Positions 45,059 to 53,286 of a stretch of DNA of 64,000 nucleotides are shown here, piece after piece; positions within the stretch are counted from its first letter, which is position 1; each line of letters begins with the position of its first letter. Position numbers and translations under genes: made by a program. This stretch comes from Rhodoglobus sp. (lineage in GTDB: Bacteria > Actinomycetota > Actinomycetes > Actinomycetales > Microbacteriaceae), in the NCBI GenBank assembly GCA_025463515.1, contig JAODAQ010000027.1, positions 1-64,000 on the forward strand. The letters are read 5' to 3'. The notes below the pieces were generated by a model. That model searched no databases. It had not been told where the DNA came from and was given only the letters and a program-made list of their open reading frames with translations.

Positions 45059-45580
45059 TTAGAAGAGCGTCTCGGGAGCCTGCCGGGTCTCGAGCGGCTC
45101 GACCACCGAGGTCGCGCCGCCGGGGTAGCCCGGGCCCGTGTCTGGCTGGTCGCCGCGGGCGAAGGCCTCCGCCGCACCCCGGGCACGGGCATCCGCCGCC
45201 TCGTTCATAATGTGGCCGATGTGCCCCTTGACCCACTCGAAGCGATAGCGGCGGCCGACCAGCGCGGCGTCGATCTGCTTGAGCAGCTCGAGGTTCATGA
45301 CGGGCTTGCCGTCGCCCTTGCGCCAGCCCTTGGCCTTCCAGCCGGGCATCCACTTGGTCACGGAGTTGATGACGTACTGGCTGTCGCACAGGATGTGCAG
45401 GTCGTCGTCGACGTGCGCGGTCGCGCGGAACAGGTCGAGAACGGCCATGAGCTCGCCCTGGTTGTTCGTCGCGTGCTTCCAGCCGCCCGCCGCCCAGGTG
45501 TTGTCGTCGACGTACCAGGCCCAGCCTGCGGGCCCGGGGTTGCCGAGAGCGGATCCATCGGCGGCAGCGGTGATAGTCAT
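45059..45580 (-). CDS. rnhA: Ribonuclease H
   Basis: Type 1 RNase H of about 173 residues, which degrades RNA in RNA-DNA hybrids. The four acidic catalytic residues are seen: Asp in ADGSALGNPGPAGW, Glu in NNQGELMAV, Asp in CDSQYVINS and Asp in NEAADARAR. The Trp/Lys-rich handle (KAKGWRKGDGK) is present. A C-terminal tail of about 35 residues is rich in Pro and Gly. The ATG at 45580 fits TACCCT 7 nt upstream; the ATG at 45601 is a longer alternative that would lie across the divergent promoter. Confidence 0.93.
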   Translation of the reverse strand: MTITAAADGSALGNPGPAGWAWYVDDNTWAAGGWKHATNNQGELMAVLDLFRATAHVDDDLHILCDSQYVINSVTKWMPGWKAKGWRKGDGKPVMNLELLKQIDAALVGRRYRFEWVKGHIGHIMNEAADARARGAAEAFARGDQPDTGPGYPGGATSVVEPLETRQAPETLF

Positions 45581-45586
45581 CACGTC

Positions 45587-45593
45587 TAGGGTA
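45587..45593. promoter_or_regulatory. Overlapping divergent -10 boxes (rnhA / 92-residue gene)
   Basis: Forward TAGGGT (45587-45592) is 7 nt before the ATG at 45600, and reverse TACCCT (45593-45588) is 7 nt before the ATG at 45580. They overlap by five bases, with 19 bp between the start codons. Only one direction can be used at a time. Confidence 0.6.
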
Positions 45594-45599
45594 TCGACC

Positions 45600-45878
45600 A
45601 TGCCCTCCTACCGAGTGACCATGGCCGTCGGGGCGCTCCACGGCGCGGCGGATGCCGTACTCCCCGCCGCGCGGGCCGCGACCCTCGAGCTCGCGGTGCT
45701 CGAGGCGTCGGACCTCCAGGTAGTGCGGGGCGAGGCGCGCATCGTCGTGCGGTTCACGGCCGACGACCGCGAGGTCGCGAACCAGGTGGCAGCACACGTC
45801 GTCGCGGCCTCCACCTCGCGCGCCGCAGAGGTCACCGGCTGGCGGGTCACCGAGCGCGTCGGCGGACGCTGGGAGTAG
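45600..45878 (+). CDS. Hypothetical protein
   Basis: A 92-residue protein (MPSYRVTMAVGALHGAADAVLPAARAAT) with an alternating strand-helix pattern but no recognised domain. The segment ARIVVRFTADDREVANQVAAHVV resembles small alpha/beta ferredoxin-like folds. The start is supported by the -10 box 7 nt upstream that overlaps the rnhA promoter. Confidence 0.6.
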   Translation: MPSYRVTMAVGALHGAADAVLPAARAATLELAVLEASDLQVVRGEARIVVRFTADDREVANQVAAHVVAASTSRAAEVTGWRVTERVGGRWE

Positions 45879-45944
45879 TACGCCTCTCAGGGACGATCCG
45901 CAAGCCCCCGCCGCTGCGCGCGGTCCCGATCTACCGTGGAGGAC

Positions 45945-46103
45945 ATGGGACTCATCATTGGACTGCTCGTACTCTGGCTGATCATCTCCGTGGTCGGATT
46001 CACGGTGAAGGGGCTGATCTGGCTCGCCATCATCGGCCTCGCGCTCTTCGTGATTACGGGGATCATCGGCTTCGTCCGCCGGAAGGCCGGCGGCGCAGCG
46101 TAG
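45945..46103 (+). CDS. 52-residue hydrophobic membrane protein
   Basis: A short ORF with GTGGAGG immediately upstream of the ATG. It codes for two hydrophobic stretches (MGLIIGLLVLWLIISVVG and LIWLAIIGLALFVITGIIG) joined by FTVKG, with a basic end VRRKAGGAA. No family was identified. A perfect 13-bp-stem terminator 17 bp after its stop supports it being a transcribed gene. Confidence 0.65.
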   Translation: MGLIIGLLVLWLIISVVGFTVKGLIWLAIIGLALFVITGIIGFVRRKAGGAA

Positions 46104-46120
46104 GCACCCGCACAGGAGAC

Positions 46121-46156
46121 GGTGAGGGGCGGACGCTCGGGCATCCGCCCCTCACC
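46121..46156. terminator. Strong bidirectional terminator hairpin
   Basis: GGTGAGGGGCGGA (46121-46133) pairs perfectly with TCCGCCCCTCACC (46144-46156) around a 10-nt loop, between the converging small membrane gene and the DUF2510 gene at 46162. Confidence 0.8.
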
Positions 46157-46161
46157 GAGCT

Positions 46162-47316
46162 TTACGGGACGGGCAGCATGCCCGTGAGAAGGAACGCCGC
46201 GCCAGGCTGGTCGGGCGTGACCTCGAGGCCCGCGTTGTAGCTGACCCCGTCGAGCTGCACGACGCACGTCGTCGTGGTTCCGGCGTCGGTCGAGGGGAAC
46301 GGCACGCACTCGACTGTTCCCACCTCCCACGTCTTGGCGAGTTCGAGCCGGAGCTCGGCCTCGGTGCCTGCCTGCGTGAGGCTTGTCGCGCGCTCCTGCG
46401 CCGTCAGCGTGATGACGGGAGTCGGGATCGCTGTGCTGTCGGCGGGCACAGACGGCGTGATAGCCGACAGCAGCGCGAGGTTGCCCATGAGGGCGAAGTA
46501 GAGCAGCCCGCTCAGGGCGACCGCAGAGATCAGGTACGTGACGACCATCCCGGCGCCACGCAGGCCGACACGCACCATGCGCACGACGAAGTACAGCAGC
46601 GGCAGCAGCACCCACCACAGCGACGGCGGTCGGTAGCCGCTGTCCTTCAGCTGCCGGATGTCCTGGCGCGCCAGGAGGAACGTCATCGCGAACCCCACCA
46701 TCGCGAGCCCGGCCTGCACGAGCAGCGGGTTGACGATCGAGAAGACGGTCATGCCCGCGATCAGCAGGGCGCCGAGCCACAGCGGGGATGCCGCGTACAG
46801 CCAGCCCGCGAAGGTCTGCGAGCTGCCCGTGGGCTGCGCGGCATTCTGCGCGAAGGACTCCTGCCACGTCTGCTGCTGGCGGATCGGGGCGTAGCCGCCG
46901 GCCGCGCGCGCACGGGCGACGCTCGAGAGCGCGGGGTTGGGCTCGGGGGCGGATGCGACGGGCGCGGGCTCAGGCGCAGGCTGGGGCTCGACCGGGGTCT
47001 CGAGCACTACCGGCTGGGGCGTGGCACGGGCCATCGGCTCGATGCCCGCCGCGGGAGTGTCGGGCTCGCCCTGCGCGAGCGTGCCCACCTGCGCGCGAAG
47101 CTCGCGGCGGGAGCGAGCCTGGTCGGTCGTCTCGCGGACCGGAGCATCCTTGGGAACCACGGCGACAGCGGGCGCTGCATCGGGCGCCGGAGCCGGGGTC
47201 GCGTCGATCGGCCTGAACTCGTTGGTCCAGCCCGCGCCGGTCCAGTGCCTCAGCCGAGCGGCATTGGGTCGATCGGGATACCAGCCCTCCGGCGGTAGCC
47301 CTGAAGTGTCTGCCAT
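46162..47316 (-). CDS. DUF2510 membrane protein with C-terminal external domain
   Basis: A 384-residue protein. DUF2510 is at the N-terminus (PPEGWYPDRPNAARLRHWTGAGW), followed by a Pro/Ala/Glu-rich linker to about residue 165, four hydrophobic segments (about 168-275), and a C-terminal domain of about 110 residues with two cysteines (VGTVECVPFPS; TTTCVVQLDG) that resembles small DUF4333-like external domains. Similar in design to the neighbour at 44309. Function unknown. Confidence 0.78.
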   Translation of the reverse strand: MADTSGLPPEGWYPDRPNAARLRHWTGAGWTNEFRPIDATPAPAPDAAPAVAVVPKDAPVRETTDQARSRRELRAQVGTLAQGEPDTPAAGIEPMARATPQPVVLETPVEPQPAPEPAPVASAPEPNPALSSVARARAAGGYAPIRQQQTWQESFAQNAAQPTGSSQTFAGWLYAASPLWLGALLIAGMTVFSIVNPLLVQAGLAMVGFAMTFLLARQDIRQLKDSGYRPPSLWWVLLPLLYFVVRMVRVGLRGAGMVVTYLISAVALSGLLYFALMGNLALLSAITPSVPADSTAIPTPVITLTAQERATSLTQAGTEAELRLELAKTWEVGTVECVPFPSTDAGTTTTCVVQLDGVSYNAGLEVTPDQPGAAFLLTGMLPVP

Positions 47317-47331
47317 TCGTCTTTCTGTCCG

Positions 47332-47616
47332 CTAGTAGCGCGTCTGGTCCGTGGTCGGCTCAGTGGTGAGCGGTCCTCCGAGCATCTCACGCAGTTGCCT
47401 GCGGGTGAGAGTCTCGGACAGGTGAGGAGCCGGCGCCGACCGTTCGGGGGTCGACGCCAGCCTGCTTTGAGAAGTACGAGAGGTGACGAAATCGGGCACC
47501 ATGTCGATGACCAGCGGGCGCACCTCGGATGACCATGCTTCGCCATCCCACCAGCGGAGCTGTTCAGCTCCGGACTGGTCCGGGTACCATCCCGCGGGAA
47601 TGGTCCCGCGCTCCAT
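47332..47616 (-). CDS. Short DUF2510 protein
   Basis: A 94-residue protein with DUF2510 (IPAGWYPDQSGAEQLRWWDGEAW) and a polar C-terminal tail (SETLTRRQLREMLGG) but no membrane segment. ATG 47616 is preferred; TTG at 47625 would add three residues. It is 15 bp upstream of the larger DUF2510 gene and likely cotranscribed with it. It could be a truncated relative, or an interaction partner. Confidence 0.65.
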   Translation of the reverse strand: MERGTIPAGWYPDQSGAEQLRWWDGEAWSSEVRPLVIDMVPDFVTSRTSQSRLASTPERSAPAPHLSETLTRRQLREMLGGPLTTEPTTDQTRY

Positions 47617-47710
47617 GAGTGACAATGTCGGCCCCCCGCCGTACTAAGTAACACCCTGACTGTAGCCACGGGCATCCGGGCCGAGTCAGTCCCACTACGG
47701 GGATGACCCG

Positions 47711-48007
47711 TTAGCGGGTCAGCAGTCCCGATCGGCTCGGGTGCTCGTCGAACCACTGGGCGACGTACCAGCACATCGGGACGATGCGGCGGGTGGAGTT
47801 GTTCTCGACGTCATCGACGGCGAAGGCGACCACCTCGCCGGCGTAGCCGTTGCCGCGCAGGCTCGGCTGGGTGAAGGTGTGGTGGAACGAGATCGAATTG
47901 CCGTTGACCGCGTAGTCGGCAACCGCGGCGAGGTGCCCGTCGACCATGAGCGTGTAGCGCTTGGCGTCGGGCTCGTGGGCAAGCTGTTTGCGGGCAACGT
48001 CCTTCAT
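47711..48007 (-). CDS. GNAT-type short N-acetyltransferase (YjdJ/NATD1-like)
   Basis: A 98-residue short acetyltransferase fold. YTLMVDGHLAAVADYAVNGNSISFHHTFTQPSLRGNGYAG contains the strand pair and pyrophosphate-binding loop (RGNGYAG), and MCWYVAQWFDEHP is the characteristic end. The ATG fits TAGGCT 6 nt upstream. The substrate is not known. Confidence 0.87.
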   Translation of the reverse strand: MKDVARKQLAHEPDAKRYTLMVDGHLAAVADYAVNGNSISFHHTFTQPSLRGNGYAGEVVAFAVDDVENNSTRRIVPMCWYVAQWFDEHPSRSGLLTR

Positions 48008-48078
48008 GCCCTAAGCCTAAAGAGTTCGCTCGCGGGATGCGCGGGAATATCAATGCGAACGCATGCGCTGTACCCGGC

Positions 48079-49083
48079 ATGAAGCGCATCGGATTCCTCT
48101 CCTTCGGCCACTACCAGCCGGTGCCGGGCTCGGTGGCGCGCACGGCGGGCGACGCGCTCCTGCAGAGCGTCGAGCTCGCGGTCGCCGCGGAGGAGCTCGG
48201 AGTCGACGGTGCCTACGTGCGCGTGCACCACTTCGCCAACCAGCTCGCGAGCCCGTTCCCGCTGCTCGCCGCGATGGGCGTGCGCACCTCGACGATCGAG
48301 CTCGGCACCGCCGTGATCGACATGCGCTACGAGAACCCGCTCTACATGGCGGAGGACGCGGCTGCCGCCGACCTCCTCAGCGGGGGCAGGCTGCAGCTCG
48401 GCCTGAGCCGCGGGTCGCCCGAGACTGCCCTCAACGGCTACGAGGCGTTCGGCTACGTGCCTGCAGAGGGCCGGGATGCCGCAGACGACGCCCGCGCGAA
48501 GACCGAGCTGTTCCGTGCCGCGATCGGCGGCGCGCCCGTCGCGCGCACCGCCCGTGGCAACGGCCTGCTGGCCGTCCAGCCCCAGTCACCGGGCCTCTCC
48601 GAGCGCATCTGGTGGGGGTCGGGAACCCGTGCCACCGCGAAGTGGACGGGGGAGCAGGGCATGAACCTCATGAGCTCGACGCTGCTCACCGAGGACACGG
48701 GCGTGCCGTTCGATGAGCTGCAGGCCGAGCAGATCGAGATCTTCCGCAGTGCCTGGCGCGAGGCCGGCCACGAGGGCGTGCCTCGGGTGTCGGTGAGCCG
48801 CAGCATCCTGCCGATCACCGACGACGTCGACCGCCGCTACTTCGGCGGCGAGCGCAATAGCGAGGACCAGGTCGGCTACCTCGACGGCGGCCTCGCGCGC
48901 TTCGGCAAGAGCTACGTGGGCGCGCCCGACGAGATCGTCGAGCAGCTGCGAACGGATGCAGCGGTCCAGGCAGCGGACACCGTGCTGGTGACGGTGCCGA
49001 ACCAGCTGGGCGTCGAGTACAACGCGAAACTGCTCGGCTCGATCGTGCAGGACGTTGCGAAGCCCCTGGGGTGGCGCGACTAG
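48079..49083 (+). CDS. LLM-class flavin-dependent oxidoreductase
   Basis: A 334-residue luciferase-like monooxygenase family enzyme using FMN or F420. N-terminal MKRIGFLSFGHYQPVPGS, then LASPFPLLAAMGVRTSTIELGTAV, DLLSGGRLQLGLSRGSP, and near the end FVGAPDEIVEQLR-like FGKSYVGAPDEIVEQL. The substrate is unknown. The ATG at 48079 is the best start by homology; an in-frame codon at 48037 is possible. Confidence 0.88.
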   Translation: MKRIGFLSFGHYQPVPGSVARTAGDALLQSVELAVAAEELGVDGAYVRVHHFANQLASPFPLLAAMGVRTSTIELGTAVIDMRYENPLYMAEDAAAADLLSGGRLQLGLSRGSPETALNGYEAFGYVPAEGRDAADDARAKTELFRAAIGGAPVARTARGNGLLAVQPQSPGLSERIWWGSGTRATAKWTGEQGMNLMSSTLLTEDTGVPFDELQAEQIEIFRSAWREAGHEGVPRVSVSRSILPITDDVDRRYFGGERNSEDQVGYLDGGLARFGKSYVGAPDEIVEQLRTDAAVQAADTVLVTVPNQLGVEYNAKLLGSIVQDVAKPLGWRD

Positions 49084-49084
49084 G

Positions 49085-49108
49085 AGTGGTACGCTTTCCG
49101 GTACCACT
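49085..49108 (+). promoter_or_regulatory. Operator palindrome of the YefM-YoeB pair
   Basis: AGTGGTAC and GTACCACT are perfect 8-bp arms with an 8-bp spacer, ending 15 bp before the antitoxin ATG. Phd/YefM-type antitoxins bind such palindromes for self-control. Confidence 0.75.
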
Positions 49109-49123
49109 GGAAGGAGCGTCCTG

Positions 49124-49375
49124 ATGTCTGCGATCACCGCGAGCGATGCTCGGCGCAACCTGTTCGGACTCATTCAGCAGGTAAATGAAGATCATTCTGC
49201 CGTCGAGGTCGTCTCGAAGCACGGCAACGCCGTACTCCTCTCCAAAGACGACTACGACGCCATCACGGAGACGGCCTATCTACTGCGGAATGCCAAGGGG
49301 GCCGAGCGGCTGCTCACATCTTTGGAGCGCGCCCGCCGCGGTGAGTTCGAGACGCACGACCTGCTTGAGGGGTGA
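49124..49375 (+). CDS. yefM: Phd/YefM-type antitoxin
   Basis: An 83-residue antitoxin. The N-terminal part (MSAITASDARRNLFGLIQQVNED) is the DNA-binding and dimer region; VLLSKDDYDAITETAYLL is conserved in YefM; and the acidic C-terminus should wrap the toxin. AAGGAG lies 7 nt before the ATG. The stop overlaps the toxin start (GTGA), the usual arrangement for translationally coupled pairs. Confidence 0.92.
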   Translation: MSAITASDARRNLFGLIQQVNEDHSAVEVVSKHGNAVLLSKDDYDAITETAYLLRNAKGAERLLTSLERARRGEFETHDLLEG

Positions 49376-49632
49376 GCCGGCAACGCGCCTTCGACCGCAG
49401 CGGGTGGGAGGACTACACCCACTGGCAGGGCCAGGACCGAAAGGCGCTGAAGCGGGTGAACGCGCTAATCCAGGAGATTCTTCGGGATCCGTTCATCGGG
49501 ACTGGCAAACCGGAACCGCTCAAGCACATCCTCTCCGGCGCTTGGTCGCGGCGAATCGATGAGGCTAACCGGCTCGTGTACCTCGTGACTGACACGCACG
49601 TCGTCATCCTGCAGGCTCGCGACCACTACTGA
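49372..49632 (+). CDS. yoeB: YoeB/Txe-type mRNA-cleaving toxin
   Basis: An 86-residue RelE-superfamily toxin that cuts mRNA in the ribosome. The conserved segments are GKPEPLKHILSGAWSRRI and RLVYLV, ending DHY. The Glu of PEPL, an Arg of SRRI and the final His-Tyr match the YoeB catalytic residues. The gene has a GTG start overlapping the antitoxin stop. Confidence 0.93.
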   Translation: MSRQRAFDRSGWEDYTHWQGQDRKALKRVNALIQEILRDPFIGTGKPEPLKHILSGAWSRRIDEANRLVYLVTDTHVVILQARDHY

Positions 49633-49657
49633 CAGGCGACTGACCTAGGCTCGACCC

Positions 49658-51487
49658 GTGCGCCGACTCCTTGGTCCAGTCATCCTGCTCGCCCTAGCGT
49701 TCGTCGCGGTCCCGATCGCCGCGCACGCCGACACCTCGGACTTCACCTTCGACTCGTTCCACGCCGACTACACGCTCACGCGCGCGGCCGACGGCACCTC
49801 TGAGCTCGCGGTCGTGGAGACCATCGTGGCGGTGTTCCCCGACTTCGATCAGAACCGGGGGATCATCCGCGCGATCCCGAACGACTACGACGGAGTCGAC
49901 CTCAACACGGATGTCACCGCCGTCGTCGACGAGAACGGCAGCCCGGTCGCGTACGAGCTCTATGCCGACGGTGACTTCCTGAATGTCTCGCTCGGCACCG
50001 ACGAGTTCGTGCACGGCACGACCACCTACGTGATCACGTATACGCAGGAGAACGTCGTGCGGCACTTCGACGACACGGACTCCGACGAGTTCTACTGGGA
50101 TCTCAACGGCACCGGCTGGGACCAGCCCTTCGGCACGGTCTCGGGCGTGCTGCACGTCGACCCGGCGCTCGAGGCATCCCTCTCCGGCAACACCGCCTGC
50201 TACTCGGGGCCGCAGGATTCGACAGACACCTGCCCCGTGACGACGGAGTCGCCCACGGACTTCTCGGTCTCCGTCGACGGGCTCGGCGCGAGGGAGAACG
50301 TGACCCTGGTCGTCGGCTTCGACACGGGCACCTTCGTCACGCCGGTGCCCACGCGCGGGGTGGTCGTGCCCATCCCGTGGTACATCGACCTCCTCTCCGG
50401 CGCACTGGGCGTGCTGGGCCTCGGCACGCTGGGCGCGGCGATCGCGGCCCGCGTGCGCTCGAGCAGGGGAGCTGCCGGCCGCGGGACGGTCATCGCGCAG
50501 TACTCCGAGCCCGAGGGCATCACCATCCTGCAGTCCGCCTACCTCGAATCCCGGTCGATGGCCGCGATTCCCGCCGCCCTCGTGCGCCTCGCGGTGCGCA
50601 AGAACATCCGGATCCTCGCCTACGCGGTCGAGGGCACCGACGAGCCGTACTCCCTGCAGTACCTAGGCTCCGACCGCACGAACGCCGAGGACCAGGCGAT
50701 CCTCGCCATCCTCTTCGGGGAGAACCCCGAGCCCGGCGTCACAGCGCCGTTCGGCGAATCCCAGCAGACCGAGGCCCGAGAGCTCTTCGCGCTCGGGACG
50801 AAGGCCAACGAGTCGCTCGAGAGCGCCGGGTTCAAGGAGCGCCCGCCCGGCCGCGGAGCGGGCATCGCTCTCCTCGCGGCGCAGATCGTGCTCGGGCTCG
50901 TCGCCCTCGGCACCCTCGTGGTCTCGGCGGGCACCTTCAACAACGTCAGCGGCTTCCTGTGGCCCACCCTGCTCGTCGGCACGATCGCGTTCATCATCAC
51001 GGCCGTACTGTCGCGCCGGCCCCTGCGACTCACGGCGAAGGGCGCGGAGGCCCACGAGTTCCTGCTCGGCATGAAGCTCTACCTGACCGTCGCCGAGGAG
51101 GAGCGGCTGAAGTTCCTGCAGAGCCCGACTGGCGCCGAGCGCATCGATGTCGGCAACAACCAGGAGATGATCAAGCTCTACGAGAAGCTCCTGCCCTGGG
51201 CGGTGCTGTGGGGCGTCGAGGACCAATGGTCCAAGGAGCTCGCGGTGCGGATCGAGGCCGATCCGTCGCAGCAGCCAGACTGGTTCGTGGGCCAGTCGGC
51301 CTTCAACGCCGTCGTGTTCTCGAACGCCGTCGGCGGCTTCCAGTCGGCCGTCTACGCGCCCATCTCGGGCAGCGGCACGAGCTGGTCGAGCAGCGGGAGC
51401 AGCTTCGGCTCGACGTTCAGCGGCGGCTCGATGGGCGGCGGCTTCTCCGGCGGTGGCGGCGGAGGAGGCGGGGGCGGAGGGCGCTAG
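49658..51487 (+). CDS. DUF2207 membrane protein with glycine-rich tail
   Basis: A 609-residue membrane protein. A cleavable signal-like N-terminus (residues about 5-24) precedes a large external DUF2207 domain (to about 235), one membrane segment (near 245-268), a cytoplasmic domain, a second hydrophobic pair (near 408-455), and a C-terminal region ending in a Ser/Gly run and 11 consecutive Gly. DUF2207 function is unknown. The GTG fits TAGGCT 6 nt upstream. The TA pair ends 25 bp before it. Confidence 0.88.
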   Translation: MRRLLGPVILLALAFVAVPIAAHADTSDFTFDSFHADYTLTRAADGTSELAVVETIVAVFPDFDQNRGIIRAIPNDYDGVDLNTDVTAVVDENGSPVAYELYADGDFLNVSLGTDEFVHGTTTYVITYTQENVVRHFDDTDSDEFYWDLNGTGWDQPFGTVSGVLHVDPALEASLSGNTACYSGPQDSTDTCPVTTESPTDFSVSVDGLGARENVTLVVGFDTGTFVTPVPTRGVVVPIPWYIDLLSGALGVLGLGTLGAAIAARVRSSRGAAGRGTVIAQYSEPEGITILQSAYLESRSMAAIPAALVRLAVRKNIRILAYAVEGTDEPYSLQYLGSDRTNAEDQAILAILFGENPEPGVTAPFGESQQTEARELFALGTKANESLESAGFKERPPGRGAGIALLAAQIVLGLVALGTLVVSAGTFNNVSGFLWPTLLVGTIAFIITAVLSRRPLRLTAKGAEAHEFLLGMKLYLTVAEEERLKFLQSPTGAERIDVGNNQEMIKLYEKLLPWAVLWGVEDQWSKELAVRIEADPSQQPDWFVGQSAFNAVVFSNAVGGFQSAVYAPISGSGTSWSSSGSSFGSTFSGGSMGGGFSGGGGGGGGGGGR

Positions 51488-52152
51488 TCCGTCGCGTCGG
51501 CGAGCGTCTCGCCCGTCGGGTCTTCCGCGGTGGCATCCGCGAGCTGTGCTCCGCCCACGGGCGTGCCCTGCCAGCTGACCAGAGTCCAGCCCGCCTCGGG
51601 GGATCCCTCGAGCTCGATCACGCCCGTGTTGTCGATGTCGTGCTCGCCCGCGTACGACGGCGGCACGTTGGTCGCGCGCCCGGCCACCCACACCCGGATC
51701 GCCGCGCCGTGGCTCACCATGACGGCGCTCCCGTGGGCCGCGGCGACGGTCGCGATGTCCGCGTCAAACCGGCGGAAGAACGCGTGCCCGTCTGTGCCCC
51801 CGGGCATCACGGGGTCGAGGTCGCCCAGGCCCCACGCGAACGCGGTCTCGAGGTAGGTGCGCACGCTCGCGCGGTCGCGCAGATCTTCCAGGTCGCCAGC
51901 CTCGATCTCATGGATGCCCTCCAGCACCGCCACCTCGAGCCCCCGGTCTTCGGCGAGCGGACGGGCCGTGAGCTGCGTCCGTACCAGCAGGCTCGCGTAG
52001 ATCGCGTCGATCGGCGTTCCCCGCAGAGCGCGCGGGATCATGACCGCCTGCCGCTCCCCGAGTGTGGTGAGCCCGGGGCCGGGTACTGCTGTGTTGAGCC
52101 GCCCGTCGACGTTCGCGGGAGTCTGGCCGTGGCGGATGAGAAGGAGACGCAC
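51484..52152 (-). CDS. Histidine phosphatase family protein
   Basis: A 222-residue phosphoglycerate-mutase-like phosphatase. LLLIRHGQTPANVDG supplies the catalytic His and Arg, and VMVSHGAAIRVW is the second His motif. The GTG at 52152 fits TAGGCT 6 nt upstream; a GTG at 52155 is possible. The 3' end overlaps the convergent DUF2207 gene by 4 bp. The substrate is unknown. Confidence 0.87.
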   Translation of the reverse strand: MRLLLIRHGQTPANVDGRLNTAVPGPGLTTLGERQAVMIPRALRGTPIDAIYASLLVRTQLTARPLAEDRGLEVAVLEGIHEIEAGDLEDLRDRASVRTYLETAFAWGLGDLDPVMPGGTDGHAFFRRFDADIATVAAAHGSAVMVSHGAAIRVWVAGRATNVPPSYAGEHDIDNTGVIELEGSPEAGWTLVSWQGTPVGGAQLADATAEDPTGETLADATD

Positions 52153-52187
52153 CACACAAGCCTAGGTCGCTCGCTAGGCTCGGACCG

Positions 52188-52742
52188 ATGAACGTCCGAG
52201 GAACACTCACCGTCCTGGTCGCCGTGCTCGCACTCTCCGGCTGCTCGCTGCTGCCGGCGCCGGGCCCGGTGGTCACCCCGGAGACGAGCACCCCCACGGC
52301 GGAGGCCGTCCAGGACGGCCCGCCCCTCGACTCCGAGATCGTGACCCTCACCCCCGAGCAGGTGCTGCCCGAGGACGTCTACACCCGCTCCGAGCCGAAC
52401 GGCTCGTTCCCGATGGGCGCCGACCTGCCGCGCGGCTTCCCCGCCGGAGTTCCCGCCTTCGCGAATCGCTGGGTGAAGTCGAACTTCCTCTCATTCGTCA
52501 ACAGCGACGGCAGGAAGTCGTACTCGGCGATGTTCGTGGGCGGCTACGACGACGTGGATGCCCTGCTCGCCGAGTTCGCCCGCCAGGGCTGGTCGGAGGA
52601 GGGCTCAGACGAACTGCCCACCCGGCGGGTGTACATCGTGCAGAACGCGGCCTACCGCGTGATCATCACCGCGAGCGAGTCCGCCCAGAGCCAGGGCGAG
52701 CCGATCGATCCGGCCTACAGCTACACGATCGTGGTGCTCTAG
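52188..52742 (+). CDS. Predicted lipoprotein
   Basis: A 184-residue secreted lipoprotein: lipobox LSGC (Cys at about residue 19) in an N-terminal hydrophobic segment, then a short Pro/Thr-rich stretch and a domain with FANRWVKSNFLSFVNSDGRKSYSAM. No family was recognised. The ATG fits TAGGCT 7 nt upstream. Confidence 0.75.
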   Translation: MNVRGTLTVLVAVLALSGCSLLPAPGPVVTPETSTPTAEAVQDGPPLDSEIVTLTPEQVLPEDVYTRSEPNGSFPMGADLPRGFPAGVPAFANRWVKSNFLSFVNSDGRKSYSAMFVGGYDDVDALLAEFARQGWSEEGSDELPTRRVYIVQNAAYRVIITASESAQSQGEPIDPAYSYTIVVL

Positions 52743-52752
52743 GCCCGGAAGA

Positions 52753-53235
52753 CTAAGAGCCGAGCGACTCTTCGATCAGGGAGACGATCTCAGGGGCATC
52801 CGGCTCGGTCTTCGGGCGGAAGCGGTGCACGACACCGTTGGCGACGACGAACTTCTCGAAGTTCCACTGCACCTTGCCAGCCTTGCCGGAGGCGTCCTCG
52901 GTCTTGGTGAGCTCCTTGTAGAGCGGGTGCGCGTTCTTGCCGTTGACCTTCACCTTGTCGAACATGGGGAACGTCACGCCCCACGTGAGGGAGCAGTACT
53001 CCTTGATGGCGTCGGTGCTGCCGAGCTCCTGGAGGAACTGGTTGCTGGGGAAGCCGAGCACGGTGAAACCGCGGTCGCCGTAGGTCTTCTGCAGCTCCTC
53101 GAGCTTCTCGTACTGGGGAGCGAGGCCGCAGCGCGAGGCGACGTTGACGATGAGCACGACCTTGTCGTCGAACTCGGCGAGGGAGGTGGTGCCTCCGTCG
53201 ATGGTGGTGAGGGGAATCTCGGAAATAGTGGTCAC
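52753..53235 (-). CDS. Glutathione peroxidase-type thiol peroxidase
   Basis: A 160-residue thiol peroxidase of the GPx fold. The peroxidatic residue is Cys in NVASRCGLAPQYEKL (not selenocysteine), the Gln in GFPSNQF and Trp/Asn in WNFEKFVV complete the catalytic tetrad. In hosts with mycothiol such enzymes usually use thioredoxin. The GTG at 53235 fits TATGTT 6 nt upstream; the long open frame beyond is the complement of the next gene. Confidence 0.9.
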   Translation of the reverse strand: MTTISEIPLTTIDGGTTSLAEFDDKVVLIVNVASRCGLAPQYEKLEELQKTYGDRGFTVLGFPSNQFLQELGSTDAIKEYCSLTWGVTFPMFDKVKVNGKNAHPLYKELTKTEDASGKAGKVQWNFEKFVVANGVVHRFRPKTEPDAPEIVSLIEESLGS

Positions 53236-53286
53236 GTCCACAACATACGCCCGCGAAGCTGGGAACGGCGCGGGTATTGTTGCGTG

